From: Candidatus Altimarinota bacterium
Lineage (GTDB): Bacteria; Patescibacteriota; Gracilibacteria; BD1-5; UBA2023
Assembly: GCA_024709505.1 (NCBI GenBank)
Contig: JANJWP010000014.1
Location: 115,047-179,046 of the forward strand
Length of the DNA stretch: 64,000 nucleotides
Direction: 5' to 3'
The notes under the pieces were generated by a model that saw nothing but the letters and a program-made list of their open reading frames with translations, did not search any database and was not told where the DNA came from. A program made the position numbers and the translations under genes. This document shows positions 43,031 through 52,844 of this stretch, piece by piece (position 1 is the stretch's first letter; each line of letters starts with the position of its first letter).

Positions 43031-44830
43031 ATGCAGATTCGCGATGACATGCCCCCGTATTCCGTTTCGGATTTTGACATCCTCTTGTGCGATTTCGACG
43101 GAACGCTCAATTCTTTCGACGTCACCGACGAGGTATTGCGGCGATTCGCTTCGGGCGATTGGCAGGAAGTCGGACGGCGTTACGAATCGGGCGAATCGTC
43201 GCACGAAGAAATGAATTCCCAATTCGTGTCGATGTTGCGTGCCAAACCTGGGGAATTGGAAGAATTCGTGAAAACGGAGACGCCCATGAGAAACGGGTAC
43301 CGCGATTTCTTCGCGTTCTTGGATTCCACGTCAATCGTCCCGATCATCGTAAGCGGATGATGGGACATTTGCATTCGGGCGGCAATGTCGGACCGTGCGA
43401 CCTTTTTTCCGGAGAGTTTCGAAGATTTGTCGAACGTCCCGGAGTGAGCAACGGTCGTGATATGCAACAAACTCGCTTATGACGAAGCTTTGGGGACCTG
43501 GAGCGTTCGTTTTCCGTGGGGTGGCATAAGCAGGCTTTCCTCTCCGGACAAACGCGCAATCCTGGACCGATTGCGAAAATCAGGACCGAAGAACGTCTTC
43601 GTCGTTTGAGACGGATCGACGGATTACGAAATGGCTGATTCCGCGGATTTCGTATTCTGCCGCGCGACCCTCGCGAAATACTGTGCCGATCAAGGATTGC
43701 CGCACCGGACGTTCGAATCCCTGGACGATGTGTCCGCCAAATTGTCCGAATTCCTTCCCGCTGTCCGCATCCTCAGCCTTCCTTCGTACCATCCGTATAA
43801 CGTGCGGTTCGATAATGGGAAGGACGTCGTTTTCGTGAACCCCGATGACGATACGTTCTCCGACGAAGCCGCTTGCGCTCCGAATTCTTTCGAAAGGAAA
43901 TATCCCCCCGAGTCCTACGATCTGGTACATATCCATTTCGAGTACTACCTGATACGACAAGAAGTGCTCCGCGATCTTTTGGAACACTTCCGTTCCCATT
44001 CGAAGGCTGTCGTTTGGACCTGTCACGATCGGAGAAGTCTTGTGAGTGAGGATTTCAGTGGCGAGTATGAAAAACTCATGTACGAACGCGCCGACCGGAT
44101 ACTCACTCTTACGCAATGATGCGCGGACTGGTTACGTCAGACATTCTGAAGCGAAAAAGAAATCGGGGTCGTCCCTTGCGGATACATGGCCCACCCTGCC
44201 GAAGTTCGGCGTTTATCTGAAGGGATATCGAAAGATCCCCGCCAATTCGTCTATCTGGCGGGAGATTTGCGTAAAAGCAAAGAAATTCGCCCCGCTTTGG
44301 AAGCGTTTCTCAAGTTCGCCCGAAAACGTTTCGCGAAACTGAAAATCCTTGTACGTTCCGACAAGCTGAAAGCCGCGGAACAATCCGATCCGCAGCTTGC
44401 GACGCTCCTTGCGAATCCGGAATTCGAGACGGTATCGATACCGCATATTACGGACGAACTCATCATACGGTCTTTTTTCGAAAGCCATGCCGTCATTCTC
44501 CCGTACCGTTGGTGAACGCATAGTGGACAACTGGAGATGGCTAAAGATTGTGGGTGCCACGTCGTCGCCTCCGACGTGGGGTATTACCGTGAACAATGGG
44601 ATGACATCCGTCTTTGGCGAGCATCCGAACGTTGGGACGAGGCCGAGTCCGAGCGGTTTTCCGAAGCGTTATCCGACGTGTTCGATAAGGAGCCACGAGT
44701 TCCGTTCTGAGACGCGCGGCTCGAAGAATTCACTCGTAATATTCTTTCTCGGCATGTCGAAACATACAGAAAAATTATCCGTTGGAACGAAAAGCGAAAA
44801 AGCGTTTTTTGCCGACTATCTCAAGTCTAA
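43031..44830 (+). CDS. HAD phosphatase (MtnX-like) fused to a GT4-type glycosyltransferase
   Basis: One frame, 7 TGA. HAD: DILLCDFDGTLNSFDVTDEV, PIIVSGGWD, KNVFVVGDGSTDYEMADSADFVFCR; GT: YDLVHIHFEYYLI, ERADRILTLTQGCADWLRQTFG, FVYLAGDLRKSKEI, VILPYRWGTHSGQLEMAKDCGCHVVASDVG. Confidence 0.8.
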
Positions 44831-45788
44831 GGGATTTCCGATTTCTTCCACGTTCTCCCGTGTAACATCTGGGAGAACGAATACTACGTATCGTTTGGAT
44901 GGCGGGTTCATTGCCAAGTTTTACAGGAACTCCGATTCGTCCGCATTTCATCGAGAAATCGGGGTTATGAAAAGGCTTGAAGGCCTTGGAATCGCCCCGA
45001 AGATAGCATTCGTGGAATCGGAAGTTCCCAATATCGACTGAGGGGTCTGCGTCATGGAAGAGCTATCATGAACCACATTAGCACGAAGATGGCCCTTTTC
45101 TGATGAGAAAGGGAAGGATCGGATAATGGCGGGCCTATCGAATCGGTTGAGGTGATTGCATGAACTTCCGGTCGGGGATTTCGCGTTCCTGAATTCTCCG
45201 GGAGAATGGACGTCGATATTCGAGCGTGAAGTCAGCGAATGTTTTCATCAGGCTTCCAAGGATCCGAAGATCGATCAGGAGGCAGTCTCTTTTCTTAAGA
45301 AGTATTACGAAACTCATAAGGACGCTCTTTCGAAAGATGGGGCGTTTGCGCTCGTCCATGGGGATATCCACTTTGAGAATGTACTAGTTGACGGGGATGA
45401 AGTATCATGATTGTTGGATTTCGAATTGGCGAGCGTAGCCCCCGTGGATTTCGAATTGGCGAAAATCGTCAATTTTTGTTTCGATGCCGTTCAGTACGTC
45501 GAGCCTGATCTGGAATGTTGGTACGAAGATTTTCAGGGCGGCGTACTTGATAGGATCAACAAAACGTATCCTGAAGTTTTCGGGTACCCGTGAGCTTTAG
45601 AAAGACTCAGGCTTTTCCTTATCCCCGATATCCTATGGGGCTTCAAATCTGGTTACGTTCCGAAATACGGACAATTTGATCCATCGCCGCAAACCGTTTC
45701 CAGATATAACAAAAAAGCTCACGAGCGGTTGGATTTCGTATTTGGGGAAGGTTTGGATAAAAAAGTATTCCGCGTGGTAAAAATATAA
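44754..45788 (+). CDS. APH-fold phosphotransferase/small-molecule kinase
   Basis: One frame, 5 TGA, ends TAA; TSGRTNTTYRLDGGFIAKFYR, ALVHGDIHFENVLVDGDEVSGLLDFELASVAPVDFELAKI (TGA=Gly before LLDFE). Confidence 0.82.
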
Positions 45789-46011
45789 TGGCTGAACATT
45801 CTCGAATTTTTCGAGTAAGTCCGTAAATGATTCTGGCCTCAAGTCAACAAGATAGTCCTGGATTCGAAAATCGAATCGCACACCAACCGGAGTCGAACTT
45901 TTCAATAGGCGAATCTTCTCTTCATTAAGCTACAAAATCGGATTCCGAACGTCCTATGACGGAAATGCCTCATTTTTCGGTCGAACTACGATAGGCATTA
46001 CCCACAAAAGC

Positions 46012-46036
46012 AAAACCCCCGATTTCTCGGGGGTTT
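46012..46036 (-). terminator. Rho-independent terminator of tRNA-Cys
   Basis: AAACCCCCGAGAAATCGGGGGTTTT on the minus strand. Confidence 0.7.
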
Positions 46037-46047
46037 CAATGTTGGTC

Positions 46048-46121
46048 TGGAGGCACCCAGCGGAGTCGAACCGCTCTCCAAGGCTTTGCAGGCCTCTGTA
46101 TAACCGCTCTACCAGGGCGCC
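46048..46121 (-). tRNA. tRNA-Cys(GCA)
   Basis: Acceptor GGCGCCC/GGGTGCC, anticodon loop CTGCAAA, encoded CCA. Confidence 0.93.
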
Positions 46122-46217
46122 AAGCGGATTAGCCCGGCCATTATAGGGAATTTTCGTTTGATGCAAGTCCGACTTCGCGCACCAAAAAGCCGGGCGCTTC
46201 CGCCCGGCCCGAGATAT

Positions 46218-46781
46218 CTATTTTACGCACTGGAAGCTTTTGGCGAGCCCTTCGTACCGGGCGGTCGATCCGGAGTTGAGCTCGATGCCGATGGTAATGA
46301 GATAGACGTCGCCCCCGCAGATTTTCGCCGTTTGGATAAAGCGTTTTTTTGGCGTGGTGCGGTTGTATTTTGCTTCGAAGACGTAGAGATTGGCAACGTC
46401 CGAATCCGGGTAGGAAATCTCTTTCTCGTCGAGCTTGACGTATTCTTCGTAAGCGCCGGTCGTAAGGGCTTGATTGACGACCGAATACTTTTTCGAGGTC
46501 ATCTTTTCTCCGTTTTCGCCCGGCTGAAGGGAATCTTTAAGAATGAGCATGTTGTTCGCGAAGCCCGAAGAAATGTCCGACGACGTCATCGCGAGGGCGA
46601 CGGTTCCGTTTTTTGGAGTGGGGATTTCTTTGGAATCCTTGGGAATCCAGCTTTTCGGCACGTCGATCGAAAATCCCGAACCCTCGTATTTCGTCAACGA
46701 AGCGGTGTCGGTTGACGAAGACCCGCACGAAACGAGAAGGAAGCAGGCGGCAACTGTGGCCGCGAGGGAAGCGTGTTTCAT
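46218..46781 (-). CDS. lipoprotein, PsbP-like fold possible
   Basis: MKHASLAATVAACFLLVSCGSSS lipobox; YEGSGFSIDVPKSW. Confidence 0.7.
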   Translation of the reverse strand: MKHASLAATVAACFLLVSCGSSSTDTASLTKYEGSGFSIDVPKSWIPKDSKEIPTPKNGTVALAMTSSDISSGFANNMLILKDSLQPGENGEKMTSKKYSVVNQALTTGAYEEYVKLDEKEISYPDSDVANLYVFEAKYNRTTPKKRFIQTAKICGGDVYLITIGIELNSGSTARYEGLAKSFQCVK

Positions 46782-46794
46782 AAGGCGGAAAAAA

Positions 46795-47145
46795 TTAAGC
46801 GAAGTGGGCCCAAACGCCCAAAACGAACATTACGGCACAAAGGCCGAGAATCGCATAACGGAGAGGGGAGAGGTTTTCGGAATACACCTTTATCCAATAG
46901 TTCGAAAGCTCATAAGCGAAGGCGTAGGTCGAAAACAAAAACGCCGGGAATAAAAAGTACGCCAGCGGCCCGGTGATTCCGGGCGCGAAGCCTCAAACCG
47001 CAAAAAGGTAGAACGAAAAATACAAACTCGCCGCCAGAACGAAGACGGTTTTGGCGACCGAGAGCCGCACGGCCACCGCCGAAAGTTCGTCCGGGAAGGC
47101 CGCGGCACGGATTTTAGCGAGAAGGTTCGCGTTGATTTTTTCCAT
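46795..47145 (-). CDS. small membrane protein
   Basis: MEKINANLLAKIRAAAFPDELSAVAVRLSVAKTVFVLAASLYFSFYLFAVGGFAPGITGPLAYFLFPAFLF... through TGA; ends TAA. Confidence 0.6.
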
Positions 47146-47195
47146 CGAACCGATAGGATGTTCGGGCTCTAAATTGTCCCGAAGAATACCCAAAA

Positions 47196-47492
47196 ATGTC
47201 GCTCACGCAAGAACAAATCGCCCACATAGCGAGACTCTCCCGGCTTTCGCTCTCGCCCGAAGAGCTCGAAAAGTACCGCACCGACCTTTCTTCGGTCGTC
47301 GATTACGTCGAAGTTCTCTCTTCGGTTCCGTCCGAATCTCTCGAGGGAATCGAGCCGACCTTCCCTTCGGTACTTCCGCTCCGCGGCGACGTCGTCAAGG
47401 AAAAGCCCGATCCCACCCGAAAAGAACTCCTTGCCCGTTCGCCGCAACGCGTCGTGGCCGACCAAATCGCCATTCCTAACATCATGGGATAA
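47196..47492 (+). CDS. gatC: Asp/Glu-tRNA(Asn/Gln) amidotransferase subunit C
   Basis: LTQEQIAHIARLSRLSLSPEELEKYRTDLSSVVDYVEVL. Confidence 0.92.
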   Translation: MSLTQEQIAHIARLSRLSLSPEELEKYRTDLSSVVDYVEVLSSVPSESLEGIEPTFPSVLPLRGDVVKEKPDPTRKELLARSPQRVVADQIAIPNIMG

Positions 47493-48607
47493 TGCGGGTC
47501 GTCCAAATCGCCTGCTACCGGTTTAAGAACCATTTCGAGACGGCGGTTCCCCTCTTTGGGCGGACCGCCGTTTCCGGCCCCAACGGCTCGGGAAAGACCA
47601 ATTTTCTCGAAGCCGCCTATTTCGCATTGAACGGCGCCCTACCTCCCGGAAAGCGTGCTACCGAGCTCGCCTCGGGCTTCGAAGGCGCGTTTTTCGTCCG
47701 GGCCAATATCGAAAACGAGTCAGGGCTTTCCTACGAGTTCCGCATTTCTTGCGACGTCCAAAAGAAATCGGTCTCGTTCGCCGTGCAGGGCGAAAACGTT
47801 TCCCGTTCGACCTACCTCGAAAGGCTTCCTTTGAGGGCGATGCTTTTTTCGCCCATCGAAATGAACGTCCTCTATCTCGGTCCTTCGCTCCGCCGGGATT
47901 TTTTGGACGAACCCGTTTCCCTCGCGTTCCCCGAATTTTCCAAACTTAAAAAGGAATACGCCGCCGCGCTCAAAAACCGGAACGTCCTCTTGAAAAAGAT
48001 CGCCGAAGGCGAAGCGAAATCCGAAGACCTTTCGGTTTGGGATCCCCTTTTCGCCGCCAAGGCCGCCGAATATCTCCGTTACCGCCTGAAATTCGTCGAT
48101 TATGTTCTTGCCCGCTCATCGAAACTCGGCGAATTTCTCGACGGAAAGTACGACGTCCGTTTCCGTTATGAAACCAAGACCGACCTCTCCGACATCGAAG
48201 GAAGCGTTTTGGCCTACCTTGCCAAAAACCGTGAACGCGACGTGATGCTCGGCCATACCTACGTCGGCCCTCATCTTGACGATTTTTCCCTTTCGGTCGC
48301 CGTCGCCTCCGGCGAAGTCCGGACGGAGGCCTACCTTTCGAGAGGGGAGAACAAGTCCCTGCTTTTCGCGCTCAAGCTTCTATCCGCCCAATTCCTCGAA
48401 GAAACCGGCGGAAAGCCGCTTTTCCTCCTTTTCGACGATCTTTTTTCGGAACTCGATCCCCATCGAGTCGAAGTCGTGCTCGATTCGGTGCGCCAAAAAG
48501 CCTTTGTGATTGCCGGACAAAAAATCCCAAAAGAAATGGCGGAACGCTTTTCCATGGGGAAATACGAATTTCAAAACGGCCACGATTTTCCTAAAGAGAA
48601 TAATTAA
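47492..48607 (+). CDS. recF: DNA replication/repair protein RecF
   Basis: CYRFKNHFETAVPLFGRTAVSGPNGSGKTNFLEAAYFA; YLSRGENKSLLFALKLLSAQFL; LFDDLFSELD. Confidence 0.92.
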   Translation: MRVVQIACYRFKNHFETAVPLFGRTAVSGPNGSGKTNFLEAAYFALNGALPPGKRATELASGFEGAFFVRANIENESGLSYEFRISCDVQKKSVSFAVQGENVSRSTYLERLPLRAMLFSPIEMNVLYLGPSLRRDFLDEPVSLAFPEFSKLKKEYAAALKNRNVLLKKIAEGEAKSEDLSVWDPLFAAKAAEYLRYRLKFVDYVLARSSKLGEFLDGKYDVRFRYETKTDLSDIEGSVLAYLAKNRERDVMLGHTYVGPHLDDFSLSVAVASGEVRTEAYLSRGENKSLLFALKLLSAQFLEETGGKPLFLLFDDLFSELDPHRVEVVLDSVRQKAFVIAGQKIPKEMAERFSMGKYEFQNGHDFPKENN

Positions 48608-48717
48608 AAATAAAATAGTTGCATTGTAAAGCATAATCCGTTTTCAAAGGCGGGTTTTTCTGATAATATAGGGAAGTATAGCATAAAAAATCCCTTAACT
48701 CCTTTCGGGCCAACCTT

Positions 48718-50430
48718 ATGAAACGACTTCTCGCCGCTTTTCTCTCCGTCGCGTTCTTCTTTCCCCATCAGGCCGTATTTGCCGCTGGAAAAATCGCGAA
48801 ATTCTCACTCACCGTCAACCAATCCGCCAAGGTCGGCGAAGCGCTTGACCTTACCGTGAAGGCTCTCGATAAGGACGGTGCCGTCGTTGCCGACTATGCC
48901 GGAACCGTCTACGTTACCGTCGATAACGATTCCAAAGCCACCATCCCGTATGCCGAAGGCTACACCTTCGTTTCCGCCGATCAAGGATCCAAAACCTTCT
49001 CCAAGGGCCTCGCGTTTTCCAAGGCTGGAAACATGACCGTTTCGGTCATCGACATCGACGACGACAAGGTTGAAGGCGTTGCCAAGGTTAACGTCACCGA
49101 GGGTGACTCCGGACCGGGCGTAACCGGATCGGAGTCGGTTGCCATTACTACGCCCGAAGCGGGCGGAACCGTTTCCGGAACCGAAACCGACATCGTTGGA
49201 ACTTCCAAGAAAAATTCCAAGTTCCAGGTGTTTCTCAACGGAGAAAAATCGGGCGAAGGCCAGACCGACGACAAGGGAGCCATCCTCTACAAGCTCAAGG
49301 GCATCGACCAAGAACAAAACGTTCTCGAAGTGAAGGTTCTCGACGGTTCCGACAAAGAAATCGGAACTTCCGGAAAGATTTCGTTCTCGGTAGCCGCTTC
49401 CGAAGGTCCGGCGTTCAAGTCCGTCACCATTAAGGAAGGAAAAACCGTAAAAGCCGGAACCGTTCTTAACGTCACCATCGCGGCCGATCCGAAGCTCAAG
49501 GAAGTTTCGGTTTCCTTTGGCGACAGCATCGAAGTTTTTAAGGAGCAGGCCTCCGGAGTCACCGCCGGAAACGTCACCGTAGGTTCGACGGGCGAGGGGA
49601 TATATGTTGGAACCGTCGTCGCGCCGATGACCCCGGGCGAATATCCGCTCGACGTCACGCTTGCCAACGACATGGGAAAAAAGACCGTCAAGACCGCCGC
49701 CGAAACCGTTACCGTTACCGAACTCCCGAAGCCGGCGTTCGAAAACGTCAAGGTCGAAACCTCCGAAACCCGCGCAACCTTCACTTTCTCGGTCGTAAAC
49801 GAACCGGAATCGGTTTCCAAGTTCAAGTTCTCCTACGGGACTGATTCCGGAGCCCTTTCGGAAGAATCGGTCACCTTCGAAAAAGCGAAGATCGTCCTCT
49901 CCGGTTCTGGAACTTCCGCTTCGGGCGCCACCTATAAGTGGTACGTCGATAATCTCGAACCCGGAAAATACTTCTTCAAGATCGCCGGACTCGATATCGC
50001 GGGGTCTCCGGTGACCGGAGTCGAATCCGACCTTCTCGAAGCTGAAATCAGCCTCAATGCCGCCGGCAAGTGTTCCATCGCCAACGTTTCGGGCCTCAAG
50101 GTCGCAACCACCGAAGATCAAAGCGTCCTCTCTTGGGATTCCATCCCCGAAGCATTGAGCTACAACGTTTACAAAAAAGACACCTCCGGATCTTACGGTC
50201 TCATTGAGAACGTAAAAGTTACTTCCTACACCATCCATTTGGCGAAGGACAGCGTTAAATTCGAGGATTTCGCCGTAAAGGCCGTCTGTTCCGACGCCGT
50301 TACCGAATCGGCTGACTATGCCGAAGCCACCAAGGTCCAAACCGGTCCGGCCCAAGTCATCGCGCTCCTTTCCCTCGCGCTCGGAATCGGATTCTTCATT
50401 ACCCGCCGCCGCTTCGGTTTCGGTTCGTAA
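48718..50430 (+). CDS. secreted multi-domain (Ig/FN3-like) surface protein with C-terminal TM anchor
   Basis: Signal peptide, beta-rich repeats, C-terminal ALLSLALGIGFFITRRRFGFGS; no TGA. Confidence 0.75.
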   Translation: MKRLLAAFLSVAFFFPHQAVFAAGKIAKFSLTVNQSAKVGEALDLTVKALDKDGAVVADYAGTVYVTVDNDSKATIPYAEGYTFVSADQGSKTFSKGLAFSKAGNMTVSVIDIDDDKVEGVAKVNVTEGDSGPGVTGSESVAITTPEAGGTVSGTETDIVGTSKKNSKFQVFLNGEKSGEGQTDDKGAILYKLKGIDQEQNVLEVKVLDGSDKEIGTSGKISFSVAASEGPAFKSVTIKEGKTVKAGTVLNVTIAADPKLKEVSVSFGDSIEVFKEQASGVTAGNVTVGSTGEGIYVGTVVAPMTPGEYPLDVTLANDMGKKTVKTAAETVTVTELPKPAFENVKVETSETRATFTFSVVNEPESVSKFKFSYGTDSGALSEESVTFEKAKIVLSGSGTSASGATYKWYVDNLEPGKYFFKIAGLDIAGSPVTGVESDLLEAEISLNAAGKCSIANVSGLKVATTEDQSVLSWDSIPEALSYNVYKKDTSGSYGLIENVKVTSYTIHLAKDSVKFEDFAVKAVCSDAVTESADYAEATKVQTGPAQVIALLSLALGIGFFITRRRFGFGS

Positions 50431-50445
50431 TTTCCTGGGAAGACC

Positions 50446-50487
50446 AAATCCCCGCCGCCCCTAACGGGAGCGCCCGGGGATTTTTTT
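50446..50487 (+). terminator. Rho-independent terminator
   Basis: AAATCCCCG ... CGGGGATTTTTTT hairpin. Confidence 0.65.
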
Positions 50488-50621
50488 CGCCTTGCGGAAA
50501 TCGGATTTGACACCCTCGGGGGATTCCATACAATGCGCGTACTTTTATGAGGCGCCCCCGGGACTTTGCGTCTATTATTCCGGGCGTTTCTCAATTTGTA
50601 CCTTTTATCATCCGTTCCGGA

Positions 50622-51032
50622 ATGCCTACGACGAAATCCGCGAAAAAGGCCCTCGCTCAGAGCGAAAAGAAGCGCTCCCGCAACCGCCATTTTTCCGAAC
50701 TTTACAAGGAGTCCGTAAAGAAGCTTGAACGTGCCGTCGCCGTAAAATCCGGCGATTTCGCAGAACTTCTTTCCGAAGTTTACTCCCGCATCGATACGCT
50801 TGCGAAGAAGAACATCATCCATTCGAACAACGCGGCCCGAAAGAAATCGGCGTTCGCTAAGCTCGTAAAATCGGTTCCGGGCGGCGACGCTCCGGCAGCC
50901 AAGAAGGCGAAAACCGAGAAGGCTCCGGCAGCCAAGAAGGCTCCGGCAGCAAAAAAAGCAGCCGCTCCCAAGGCCGAGAAGGCTCCGGCAGCCAAGAAGG
51001 CTCCGGCGAAAAAGGCCGCTTCCAAGGAATAA
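50622..51032 (+). CDS. rpsT: 30S ribosomal protein bS20 with repetitive C-terminal tail
   Basis: MPTTKSAKKALAQSEKKRSRNRHFSELYKESVKK; HSNNAARKKSAFAKLV; tail of APAAKKA repeats. Confidence 0.88.
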   Translation: MPTTKSAKKALAQSEKKRSRNRHFSELYKESVKKLERAVAVKSGDFAELLSEVYSRIDTLAKKNIIHSNNAARKKSAFAKLVKSVPGGDAPAAKKAKTEKAPAAKKAPAAKKAAAPKAEKAPAAKKAPAKKAASKE

Positions 51033-51565
51033 TGCGGATGTCCAAACCGGTTTCCAAAGAGAAACAGCGGAGGATTAACTCCGACATCGTCGCGAGCCGC
51101 CTTCAAGTCATTTCCGAAGAAGGCGAACCGCTCGGAATCCTTTCCCTTTCGGAGGCTTTGGCCCTCGCCGAAGAAAAAGAACTCGACTTGGTCGAGATGG
51201 GAATGAAAGACGACGTGGTCATGGCAAAAATCATGGACTACGGCAAGTTTCTCTTCAAACAGCAAAAGACGCAGGCGCAGGCCCGAAGCAATTCGAAAAA
51301 GGCCGACGTCAAAACCCTGAAGCTCACCTATAAGATCGGCGATCACGACGTTGACATCCGTCGCGCACAGGCGCTCAAGTTCGGTGCCGCGGGACATCCC
51401 CTGAAAATCGAACTCCGCCTCCGCGGTCGTGAAAACCACTACGAAGCGCTCGCCATGGATAAAATGAAGGAATTCATGAACTCCATTGCCGAGGCGTACA
51501 AGCTGGACGGAAAGATTACCCGAGCGGGAAACACCCTTTCCATTCTCCTCTACCCGAAAAAATAG
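51032..51565 (+). CDS. infC: translation initiation factor IF-3
   Basis: RRINSDIVASRLQVISEEGEPLGILSLSEALALAEEKELDLVEM; KIGDHDVDIRRAQALKF. Confidence 0.93.
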   Translation: MRMSKPVSKEKQRRINSDIVASRLQVISEEGEPLGILSLSEALALAEEKELDLVEMGMKDDVVMAKIMDYGKFLFKQQKTQAQARSNSKKADVKTLKLTYKIGDHDVDIRRAQALKFGAAGHPLKIELRLRGRENHYEALAMDKMKEFMNSIAEAYKLDGKITRAGNTLSILLYPKK

Positions 51566-51592
51566 CTTACCCAATCCAAAACCTTCGAGAAT

Positions 51593-51787
51593 ATGAAGTG
51601 CAAGACCCATTCCAGCGCCAAGAAGCGCGTCAAAATCACGGGCTCCGGAAAGTTCATGCTTCCGAAATCCTGCAAGCGCCACCTTCTCGCCAACAAGTCG
51701 AAAAAAGCCAAGGGCCGCAACAAGTACGGCGTCGAAGCTTCTTCGGCAAACGCCACCGCTCTCAAGCGTTGCCTTCCGTTCGCATAA
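51593..51787 (+). CDS. rpmI: 50S ribosomal protein bL35
   Basis: MKCKTHSSAKKRVKITGSGKFM; infC-rpmI-rplT synteny. Confidence 0.92.
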   Translation: MKCKTHSSAKKRVKITGSGKFMLPKSCKRHLLANKSKKAKGRNKYGVEASSANATALKRCLPFA

Positions 51788-51822
51788 TCGAGAACGAGTT
51801 ACCTATCTAATTTCAGCGTACT

Positions 51823-52167
51823 ATGACTCGCGTAAAACGTGGTCTTGCCACCCATAAGCGCCATAAGAAACTCATCGCTCTCGCGAAGGGATATCGTTTG
51901 ATGAATGGAAACGTTTTTTCCCGCGTAAAGAACGCCCTTGCCAAGGCGGGAACGAATGCTTACATCCATCGCCGCACTAAGAAGCGCGATTTCCGCGCCC
52001 TTTGGATCGTCCGTTTGAATTCGGCGCTCCGCCCACTCGGACTTTCTTACAGCGCGTTCATCAACCTCGCCTACAAGAAGCGCATGGAAATCGACCGCAA
52101 GAACCTTTCCAATCTTGCCATCAGCCATCCGCAGGTGTTTGCCAAGGTCGTTGAATCAGTAAAATAG
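51823..52167 (+). CDS. rplT: 50S ribosomal protein bL20
   Basis: MTRVKRGLATHKRHKKLIALAKGYR...NRRTKKRDFRALWIVRLNSALR-type sequence. Confidence 0.93.
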   Translation: MTRVKRGLATHKRHKKLIALAKGYRLMNGNVFSRVKNALAKAGTNAYIHRRTKKRDFRALWIVRLNSALRPLGLSYSAFINLAYKKRMEIDRKNLSNLAISHPQVFAKVVESVK

Positions 52168-52180
52168 GCTTCAATAAAAG

Positions 52181-52208
52181 AAGGCCCCGCATGAAGCGGG
52201 GCTTTTTT
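52181..52208 (+). terminator. Rho-independent terminator of the infC operon
   Basis: GCCCCGC-ATGAA-GCGGGGCTTTTTT. Confidence 0.8.
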
Positions 52209-52222
52209 ATTGGAACGCCCCC

Positions 52223-52567
52223 CTACGTTCCTTCGGGTTTTTCACAGGGCATTACAGATACCGAAGGCGGTTCCGCATACCAGGACTGGGCATTTGCCCG
52301 CTTATAGGTTTGTACCGTCGCGACGCAGGCGCCGTTTCGGATTTCGGTGTGGATGCGTTGGCGAATCGTACCGGCTCCGGAAGAAACGTCCACGGTGGTG
52401 GCGATGATGTTTTCGCTCGCTTCTTGAAGCGCGGCCATTCGTCCGTTCGAGTAGGCATTGCCAGAGACCAGTATCCCGGTCCAAACGCCGATGACGGCCA
52501 AAGCGTACAAGGGCGACCACTTCTTCAGATGCCGTTCCGCACAGGTGGGTTCGGTTGCGATAAGCAT
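52223..52567 (-). CDS. hypothetical single-TM protein
   Basis: 114-aa ORF, one TM, ends TAG. Confidence 0.5.
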   Translation of the reverse strand: MLIATEPTCAERHLKKWSPLYALAVIGVWTGILVSGNAYSNGRMAALQEASENIIATTVDVSSGAGTIRQRIHTEIRNGACVATVQTYKRANAQSWYAEPPSVSVMPCEKPEGT

Positions 52568-52591
52568 GGAACTTCCTTTCGTAAAAAATTT

Positions 52592-52786
52592 TTATTTCGG
52601 CCAAAAGGCAATCGCCGTACCGACGAGAACCACCGCTGCGGCAAATGCCAGTATCGGCATGCCAATGACTCGGTCAATCGCTTTAGAATGGGCAAGTTCT
52701 TCTTCTTTCCATGCCCGATGCCGTTCGAGCGTTTCCTTTCGTCTTTCCCGTCGGGCTTTGTCCGTACTGGGCGGAACAGTTCGCAT
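52592..52786 (-). CDS. small hypothetical membrane protein
   Basis: 64-aa ORF with C-terminal TM segment. Confidence 0.45.
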   Translation of the reverse strand: MRTVPPSTDKARRERRKETLERHRAWKEEELAHSKAIDRVIGMPILAFAAAVVLVGTAIAFWPK

Positions 52787-52844
52787 TTTTATTTCCTCCG
52801 AATAGAATGTCGGTGTGAAAAAAATACTACGAAACTAAACGAAA

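Noticed and set aside
39759-45788. Cluster as a degraded pseudogene island (many premature stops)
   Set aside because: Every interruption is TGA, none TAA/TAG or a frameshift; motif residues are preserved through all four genes.
48805-50355. 516-aa minus-strand ORF opposite the surface protein
   Set aside because: Antisense shadow; the plus-strand protein has a signal peptide, TM anchor and balanced composition.
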